Shown here piece by piece: positions 57,131 through 64,000 of a stretch of DNA of 64,000 nucleotides. The DNA is from Polytrichum commune (lineage: Eukaryota; Streptophyta; Polytrichopsida; Polytrichales; Polytrichaceae), in the NCBI GenBank assembly GCA_950295325.1, contig OX485805.1:28819501-28883500 (forward strand). Direction: 5' to 3'. The translations under genes and the position numbers were made by a program. How positions within the stretch are numbered: the first letter of the stretch is position 1; every line of letters begins with the position of its first letter. Under the pieces are notes generated by a model, which saw only the letters and a program-made list of their open reading frames with translations, had not been told where the DNA came from and searched no databases.

Positions 57131-57734
57131 GCTTTGAAAATAGGAAACTTTAGCTCACTATGTGTGAGCTCCCATATATAATTGTGGACACTCAATGACC
57201 AAGAAGATACATATTGTGCACAATGGTCCATAAGGTCACATTAGTGGTCACTAAGGTAAGTGGGTCTTGAATAAACACAACTCTCTTTAAACCCTCTTCT
57301 CATAGGATGTGAAATACACAATTAGTGCAAAATGATTAGCAAATCCAAATTGTGCCCATAGCCATTTCCCTAAGTATGCTTCACAACATGTCCCATGATC
57401 AAGGCTTTAAAAAGTGACGTGAATATCCGATGGTCGTGGTTTTTGGACAATGAGACATCCTAATTTTCTTTCCTCGCAGCCCTTGATCTCATATTGAAAA
57501 CAACCCTTATCCAACTCAAAGAGAATGAGCTACTTAGTTTATGACCAGTCGAGTCTTCTCAACCAACTCAACTAGGATACTTTTATTTAAATCATACAAT
57601 CATATGCCACGATTTATCAAACACGTTCATGAATGTTGTAAAAGAAGATTCATACAAAGTGGATTGGGTTCATGATGTTTCATAATATTCCTTCAAGTTG
57701 CTTCACGGCTTCGGTTAGAGTATTTTCACGCCTT

Positions 57735-57905
57735 CTAGTCATGAGCTGATGACTGTCATGTCTTATATGACTGACATGTGTTATATGACCCCCGTGTGTT
57801 CTATGACTGCCATGTCTTATATGACTACCCTGTGTCATATGACTGTCATGTCTTATATGACTCCCCTGTGTTATATGACTACCTTGGGTTATTTGACTTC
57901 CCTTA
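57735..57905. repeat. Tandem ~20 bp units of the element C motif
   Basis: About eight units of the form TATATGACTGCCATGTCT run head to tail immediately upstream of the first shared exon at 58017. This position is suitable for a promoter-proximal binding array. Confidence 0.85.
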
Positions 57906-58016
57906 GACCGTATTAATCCACATAGATAGGTGACTGCGTGCATACGAGCACTTCCTCCTTGTAAGGTATTCCCATATCACAAATTGACCCAGCGCGTATG
58001 CCGTGCACACCACAGG

Positions 58017-58915
58017 ATGGCAGGAGGGGAGGTCGAAAGCTTGAAGCATCTACAATTATGGCAAGAAGAAGAGGTCCAAGCAGATGCAATGCGGCTATCC
58101 AAGTACCCATGCCCCTGCATGGAGTGTGCAGGAGGGAAAGTCCTCGATCGAGCCACAATTCGAAAGCATCTTCGCAACAAAAAAAGGGACCCCGTGTTTA
58201 CAGCCTCTATCTTGGTGAGTCATTCCATGAAACGACTTGTGAATGAGCGTCAGTGGGTGGTCCTGCTTTGAGCGAGTTTTCATCTTTGTGTACATGAATT
58301 TTGTAGGCCCGATGGAGACCCATTGTAAAAGCTGCTTGCAAGACATCCCTGAGAAAGTTTCTAGGAGGACACGAAATGCCTTCACAGTCAATGCCAAACA
58401 CTGCGTCTGCAAGAGTACGAGCCTTGCAGTCATGGGGGTCAAACGTGTATGACGGACAGTGGTGTGACGGGTCCATCCCAAAACTTATAAAGTTTTCATA
58501 CTGGAATAGAGAATGGGAAGTAAGGGTGTCCAACTTCCCATTCATGGGTTGGGGTCTCTTTGCACTTCAACCCGCCAAAGAGGGAGAGGAACTGCTTCCA
58601 TTCGTAGGACCACAATACACCAAGGGAGAATACAGTGCCTTGAAGAAGGCACAACCTCGAGTGAAGTCATATGCGATGCAAGTTGAGCCGGACTTGTACA
58701 TCGATGGAGATGTAATGAAAGGGAATGTCGCAGGCTTCATAAATAGTTCCATAGGACGCAAAGAAATAGGAAATGTGGTGTGGGAATTTCGCATGTTGCC
58801 AAAACCCTGGAACAAACAGGAATGGGGGTATGTAATCACCATGGCCACAAAGGACATTATGGTCGGAGAAGAGTTGTATGCACATTACTCTTTGAACCCG
58901 CACACCGCATTGTAG
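58017..58915 (+). CDS. SET-domain protein fused to the CACTA transposase-associated finger
   Basis: Exon 1 (58017-58214) and exon 2 (58307-58915) join in phase 0 across a 92-base GT-AG intron (GTGAGT donor, TTTTGTAG acceptor), giving 268 residues. Residues 30-56 hold CPCMEC and a spaced His, like the transposase-associated domain at the N-terminus of plant CACTA TNP2 proteins. Residues about 137-262 form a SET domain: GWGLFA (147-152), GEELLPFVG, YIDGD, GNVAGFINSS (205-214, in place of the usual RFINHSC) and GEELYAHYS (253-261, in place of ELTYDY). SET proteins use S-adenosylmethionine to methylate lysines, often on histones. The changed NHSC and Tyr motifs leave activity open. Exon 2 lies wholly inside the long first intron of TNP2 and may be an alternative last exon. 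Confidence 0.75.
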
Positions 58916-61900
58916 GCTGACACCCATCCGTCCACATTCGGAATGACTAAAGTGTGCCATGTGTTCACTAACATGACTACACGAAGTCATATTTTGTTTT
59001 GACAAAATTTTGTATACATGTCCAGACCACGGTATACATGTGTACGTGGAACATGATCAATTTTTTACATCCAATGCTTGTATTTGTATGGTGCATGAAA
59101 TTTCTTTTACCTAACACACTCTTGTCTTCATAATCGATGAACATCCCCCCCCCCACGCATGTTACAAGTTCATGTTATATTCGGCGTTTCATGATTGCCC
59201 CTCGTAGATACATTACACATTTTATGACAGAATCATGTAACACAGAAGTCACAAATTTATGACTCATCCATGTGATACAATGTTACTTGTGATTGCTCCT
59301 TGTCGTTTTTATACATTTGTATATAATATGTGCACGTTATATACAGTCCGTGTTCTATGATCGTCATTGTTATGAGTCCTTGTCGTATGTTTCTGCCAAA
59401 GCGAAAATATATAACGTGCGAACAAATTTATCACTATCTGCAGGACGAGTACAGCCCGATTGACTTGTTCTCCCATGCACCCCGGATTGGGCAAAGAAGC
59501 CAGACATACCCTAACACAAACGATGAACAAGAAGGAGAAGTTCAGGTTCTACGTATGGTGGCAGAGTGCTTTGGCAAGTACGATGACCTCAAATTTGATG
59601 GATACGAAACCGAAGCCACCATACATGAGGGACTCGGGGATGCATTGGTTGAAGATGATGAAGGGGAGGATGGTTTCACAACGAAGGACAGTGAAGGTAG
59701 CGAGGGGGAAAGGGAAGAAACGAATGACCCCATGGAAACAAGAGGGAGTACGATGAACAGTGAGGACCCCAGTGGGGTAGACCACCAGAAGCTCTTATGC
59801 GAAGCTGGAACTCCACTGTATGAGGGAAGCCCCTCGAACCGTCTCACATCGACACTCTTGATACTATTGTGTTGCACCACATTCGCTGTACCAAACAACT
59901 TTGTGGATGAGTTGTTGAAGTTGTTGAAGAAGACAATTTTACCCAAGGACAACACACTACCGAAATCATTTAACGAGGCGAAAGGCTTGTTGATGAAGTT
60001 GGGGTTGTCCTACAACTCAATACATGCGTGTAGAGATGGATGTTGTTTGTTTCGGAAAGAATTGGAGAATGCAACGGAGTGCCCAACATGCCACAAATCG
60101 CGCTTTGTAGAGAACTCCGGTACAATTCCAGTCAAAGTTTTGAGACACTTTCCCTTGATTCCTCGTTTGCGAAGGATGTACAGCTGCACACGGATCGCGG
60201 GCCTAATGAAGTGGCATGTAGGTGGGAAAAGTAAGGACAAGGTGATGAGGTCCGTGGTGGACTCGAAGGCTTGGGACCACGTAAATAATAGGTGGCCATG
60301 GTTTACGGAAGATGAACGGAACGTTAGGCTTGGCCTTGCACTGGATGGCGTAAATCCATTTAGGAACCAAAGTCTCAGCCACTCTACTTGGCCCGTGGTC
60401 ATGCTAAACTACAATCTCCCCCCTTGGTTAGTGACCAAAAACTTCTTCATGATGCTTGCGCTAATCATACCAGGAAAAGAGAGTGTAAAGGACAGGAACG
60501 TGGATGTGTACATGGCACCGTTGATTGAGGAGCTCCAAGAGCTTTGGAAAGGGATCGATTGCTTGGACGGATCGCAAGGAAACCCCAAAGAGAAAACATT
60601 TAAGCTACATGGCATGCTTTTGTGGACGGTGAATGACTTCCCGGCGTACGGTTTGATTTCGGGGCAAGTAACAAAAGGACATAGGGCTTGCCCCGTGTGT
60701 GGCCCCAACGTGGCAACACGGTGTTCCAAAGCGCTGAAAAAAAATGTTTACCTTGGGCATAGACGACAACTGCCAATGACCCACCAATGGAGACGACAAA
60801 GGTCCAATTTTGATGGGCAGCCGGAGATGAGACCACCGCCAAGAAGGATGAGTGGTCGAGAGCAATTGCGATATGCGAACGAGCGAGAAGAGTGGACGAA
60901 AAAACACTACAGAAACCAAACTGGGCAGACGACAGACCCCGTACACGAACATGGAGTGAAGAGGAGGACATGTCTATATGACCTTCCATACTGGAAAGTA
61001 CGTGTTTCTTATTATGAGAATTAAGGGAGTGGACGTAGTGACATGATTGCATATAGTAATATTGTTTATGAGTATTATGTGAGTGGACGTAGTGACATGA
61101 TTGCATATAGTAATATTGTTTATGAGTATTATGTGAGTGGACGTAGTCCTGTACAGTCACATGATTGCACGTAGTGATATTGTGATTCACTCCGGAAAAT
61201 TTCTCACTGGGTCGAGTCATTGTGCAGGATCTTCTAATTCGACACACGTTGGATGTTATGCACTATGAGAAAAACATCGCTGAGAATGTGATGAAAACCA
61301 TATTTGGAGAGAAGGATACACTTGGAGTTCGTCTGGACATGAAGGAGGCGTGTATACGCCCGCATCTTTGGCCCGTAGCAGGAACAAAACCCGGTAGCGT
61401 GATTCTACCTCGATCCTCGTACGTTATGACGAAAGAAGAGCGTGAAGTCTTTGTGGAGCAAGTGCGTGCACTGCGAACCCCCACTCACTATGTGGGACAG
61501 TTGAAGAAGCGCGTAAACGTAGATGGGCAAATTAAAGGCCTGAAATCCCATGACTACCATGTCCTCATGCAGCAAGTGTTGGCACTATGTGTGCGCTGCA
61601 CAATGGAAAAGGAAGTGCGGACATCAATAATAATGTTGAGCCGCGTATTCAGGAGGGTGTGTGCTAAGTCCATTGATCCTGCAACAATACAGGAGATGAG
61701 GTGTGAAGCGGCCATAGCACTATGCATGTTGGAAAAAGAATTCCCGCCATCATTTTTTGACATCATGAGCCATTTGGTCCTGCATCTCGTGGAGGAAGTG
61801 GAAATTTGTGGACCCGTACATACACGTTGGATGTACCCTATCGAGAGGTACCTGAAGACTCTAAAAGGGTATGTCCGAAACCGTACTCGCCCAGAGGGTT

Positions 61901-63297
61901 GCATGGCTGAAGGCTACGCCATAGTAGAGGCATTGGGATTTTGTACGGAGTATATGCAAGAATATACAGTCACCACTCGAAGAGTATGGGATGACAAAGA
62001 AGACCCATCAATGTATGATGAGATCCTCGAAGGTGGCGGGCGGGCGCGTCATCTCCCATCCGACCTTCGACAATGGATACATGAGTTCGTGGTGAACAAT
62101 GCGGCACCACTGGAGGAGTGGAGGAGGTGAGTTCACATTTTAGTAGAAGAACCTTAAATGCACCACCTCTCATAGAACAACAGTGCAGACCATACGAACT
62201 ATAACAAAACACATCTTTTGTGACAAAAAAATATGACTGCAGTCAGTCATATTTTGGGATTTATGACTGAGTACAATCACAAAATGTAGTCGTAAAATAT
62301 GCATTTCGTTGTAGTTATCGCGACACAGTACGACTACTGTTGTATGCAAATATGACTGCCCTTAGTGATTTCAGCAAGTCACGGGTAATGATGTGGTGGG
62401 TTGTATCCAAAATGCAGGAAACACGAGGATGACATGTCACGGCGGGAATGTGAGCGGCACGAATACAGGCGCAAGAAGCGGAAGGCGCGGGTAATGTACC
62501 CAGCGGAGCTGCGCGACGAGGATTTCCACATTTGGTTTCCAAAAGCAGTGATGCGCACCATAGAAGAAGGCACGGAGGAGGTACATGAAGACGTTAGGGC
62601 CTTGATGTTACCTCCATCGGATGCAGCGAAGTCATATCGATCCATGTATGCGTTTGGAAACCACATCCGTGTCCGAAGCGCACAGGCGCAATTGACAACG
62701 ATGGACTCTGGGGTGGCCGCAACATTTCGACAATTATGTCGCTCGGGCCTGAAGGACACAAATCCAAAGGCAGCGGAGTTGGAGTATGTGGGTTGGGTGG
62801 AGGAAATCCTATCTGTGGACTATGGATTCTTCGAGGTGGTGGTCCTCTATTGCAATTGGGTCGTTGCAAACATTAAGGGAGATGGGGCGACGATGAAGCG
62901 CGACGACTATGGTTTCACCAGTGTAAACTTTGACAGATTGATCCCGTTCTCAGCACAATCATTTGCATTTCCTCTCCACATCGAACAAGTTTTTTTTGCA
63001 CCTGACGTAGCGAAGTGTGGATGGGAAGTTGTTTTGCGCAAGGAACCGAGAGGGGTTCGGGTATTCTCCAAACAACAAAGAACGGATGAAGTACAGTGCA
63101 TAGCACTAGGTAGGACTTCTGATTTTCCCGGATTACAAGTGACGGCGTTTCAGGACGATATCGTACCGAGAACACCCATATTGGGCGATGCAGTGGAAGT
63201 AGGGCCAGGAGTGGTTGCCAAGGCACTAGAATGTCTAGAGGGACCGGATGACGCATCGGTAGATGACTCCGAGCACTGCGTATCGGACGGTGATTGA
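58017..63297 (+). CDS. TNP2: TNP2-type CACTA transposase (element C), intact frame
   Basis: Exons 58017-58214, 59444-60997, 61228-62126 and 62418-63297 join in phase with GT-AG introns, for 1176 residues. Exon 1 carries the transposase-associated Cys/His finger and is shared with the SET transcript; alternatively TNP2 starts at a later exon. Exon 2 holds the TNP2 core: GTPLYEGS, LGLSYNSIHACRDGCCLFR, the CPTCH finger, NVRLGLALDGVNPFRNQS, WPVVMLNYNLPPW and LLWTVNDFPAYG. Exon 3 continues with RHTLDVMHYEKNI and the DUF4218-type region (MSHLVLHLVEEV, RWMYPIERYLKTLKGYVRNR). Exon 4 contains the DUF4216-like region (VGWVEEILSVDYG, VVLYCNW). TNP2 proteins cut at the CACTA termini. No stops or frameshifts were seen, so this may be a functional copy, although its TNPA-like partner gene is broken. 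Confidence 0.88.
61025..61190 (+). repeat. ~54 bp tandem repeat in a TNP2 intron
   Basis: GAGTGGACGTAGTGACATGA and the following TTGCATATAGTAATATTG repeat two to three times with units of about 54 bases inside the intron between TNP2 exons 2 and 3. Confidence 0.85.
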
Positions 63298-63914
63298 CTT
63301 CCCGTCCGTGCAAGAAGTTGTATAAATGAAACTTAGGTTTTTTATATATTTAATTTCAATTATATACATGTTCAATTAGTCTCTTGGCAATAGTAAAAAT
63401 CAAATTTCCTCCCCAATTTCCCCCCTATACTCCCTAAAACATCAATCAAGTAATTATTCAATAAATAAACATGGGCCATTCCCAATTCTCATTGCCGTTC
63501 ATACTATAACACACAAAGTACTTAATTTTGACCAATATCTGTCATTATTAAATAAATACTCCACACCATAATACTAGATAATGAGTCATGGGGCAAAAAC
63601 ACAAGAGGCCCATCTAGGGCAGCCTGAATTATCAAGGGCTGCCCAAAAGAAGGAAAAAAATGGTCCTAGTCAGAATGTGACTGAAGAATATGACTCGCAG
63701 AAAAATGTGACTGCCACACATGACTGGGCGTCCACCATAGACGTTCCCTATAAAGGCACTCGCCGTTCCCATACGCCATATACAGTACATTTGCCGAATA
63801 CGACACAAAAATATGACTGCGAGTCATATTTTTGAATTTCGTACCCGACAAAGGTCGAGGCCTGCCAAAATGTGACTGCATGTAGTCACCAGTCATCCCC
63901 AGTCATATTTCCCT
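63298..63914. other. Right subterminal region of element C
   Basis: AT-rich 3' region of TNP2 followed (63670-63914) by dense TATGACT, ATGTGACTG and AGTCATA motifs leading into the right terminal repeat. No gene. Confidence 0.6.
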
Positions 63915-63943
63915 AGTCACAAAATACCCAATCTGTTGTAGTG
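63915..63943 (-). repeat. Right terminal inverted repeat of element C
   Basis: A perfect inverse of 48102-48130, immediately followed by the TCA target duplication. Confidence 0.95.
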
Positions 63944-64000
63944 TCAGTTCATATTATGTGATTTGCTAGTTCGAAAGTTCTAGAATGTAATGTTATGTGC

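Larger units (their letters stand above)
54563..57730. other. Middle of element C: leader region and low-complexity or inserted DNA
   Basis: No gene seen. 54975-55520 contains splice-like signals on the minus strand (TTTGTGCAGGTAATGTGG) and may be the untranslated leader of the TNPA-like gene, next to a C-rich CACCCACCACC tract. 56150-57730 is AT-rich and resembles host spacer with a dispersed repeat copy, so it may be an insertion. Microsatellite ACACATAC lies at 53650-53785, within an intron of the leftward gene. Confidence 0.5.
48102..63943 (+). mobile_element. Element C: 15.8 kb complete CACTA transposon
   Basis: A perfect 29 bp terminal inverted repeat begins CACTACAACAGATTGGGTAT at both ends (48102-48130 and 63915-63943). 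The insertion is flanked by a 3 bp duplication TCA (48099-48101 and 63944-63946), as expected for CACTA elements. Inside are a leftward TNPA-like gene (48921-54562) and rightward genes for a SET-domain protein and TNP2 (58017-63297). The motif TATGACT with its inverse AGTCATA is repeated across introns, spacers and both ends. The perfect repeats and intact TNP2 frame indicate a recent insertion. It sits 51 bases into an intron of the element B gene in the same orientation. Confidence 0.95.
43528..64000 (+). mobile_element. Element B: CACTA-type element, left end only, hosting element C
   Basis: CACTACACTAAATAGGATAT at 43528 resembles the terminal repeat of element C in layout and marks a likely CACTA left end. 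The element's gene reads rightwards from about 44.7 kb and is still in an intron at 48.1 kb, where element C has inserted. After C ends (63943) B intron sequence resumes and leaves the window. The right terminal repeat and any transposase therefore lie beyond 64000. Motif GTTTCGG/CCGAAAC recurs in its introns. The identification depends on one end and on the gene's similarity to element A. Confidence 0.55.

Noticed and set aside
58095-58545. Minus-strand frames opposite the SET exon
   Set aside because: They are antisense shadows of a well-supported spliced gene and show no motif.
59542-59955. A Ser/Pro-rich minus-strand frame of 137 codons
   Set aside because: It is antisense to the acidic segment of TNP2 exon 2.

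Overview
The window is nuclear DNA of a land plant. The evidence is spliceosomal GT-AG introns, a plant TNP2-type CACTA transposase with its usual plant accessory domains, TTTAGGG telomere-type repeats, and a background of plant hAT, Harbinger-like and pogo-like elements. I cannot name the species; a non-flowering plant is possible but unproven. Most of the window is transposable-element DNA with a few host genes between.

Layout. 1-15890: AT-rich, repeat-rich host DNA with a 1.3 kb foldback element, an orphan exon near 3 kb, a four-exon gene for a family I inorganic pyrophosphatase-like protein (minus strand, 4527-7885), a pogo-like element with a transposase remnant, two Harbinger-like TAA-flanked elements, and hairpin repeats. 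15891-35205: element A, a 19.3 kb CACTA element with a terminal inverted repeat beginning CACTATATTCGTTA. Its left half is read leftwards and encodes a coiled-coil/HAD-like protein and a protein with a DGQHS motif like ParB/DGQHR-fold proteins. Its right half is read rightwards and encodes a DUF7869-type transposase instead of TNP2. A CG-rich palindrome (core ACGGACGCGCGTCCGT) is scattered through its non-coding DNA and forms two inner arrays. 35206-43527: host DNA with a small membrane-protein gene, a Harbinger-like element, a hAT element with an intact 8 bp target duplication, and an intronless AAMP-like WD40 pseudogene. 43528-64000: element B, apparently another CACTA element whose right end lies outside the window. 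Its multi-exon gene encodes a second ParB-like protein (DGNHRR). An intron of that gene holds element C.

Element C (48102-63943, TCA target duplication, TIR beginning CACTACAACAGATTGGGTAT) is a 15.8 kb CACTA element. It encodes a decayed TNPA-like protein with a degenerate HAD/FCP1-like domain on the minus strand. On the plus strand are a TNP2 transposase (intact frame across four exons) and, inside the first TNP2 intron, a SET-domain exon that joins in frame to the same first exon.

Together A, B and C suggest a group of large CACTA elements that carry regulatory cargo (HAD-like, ParB-like, SET) and, in each element, a private short inverted motif spread over introns and intergenic DNA: ACGGACG/CGTCCGT in A, GTTTCGG/CCGAAAC in B, and TATGACT/AGTCATA in C. 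The cargo and the motif arrays are the most unusual content here. All functional statements about them are inference from motifs read by eye.
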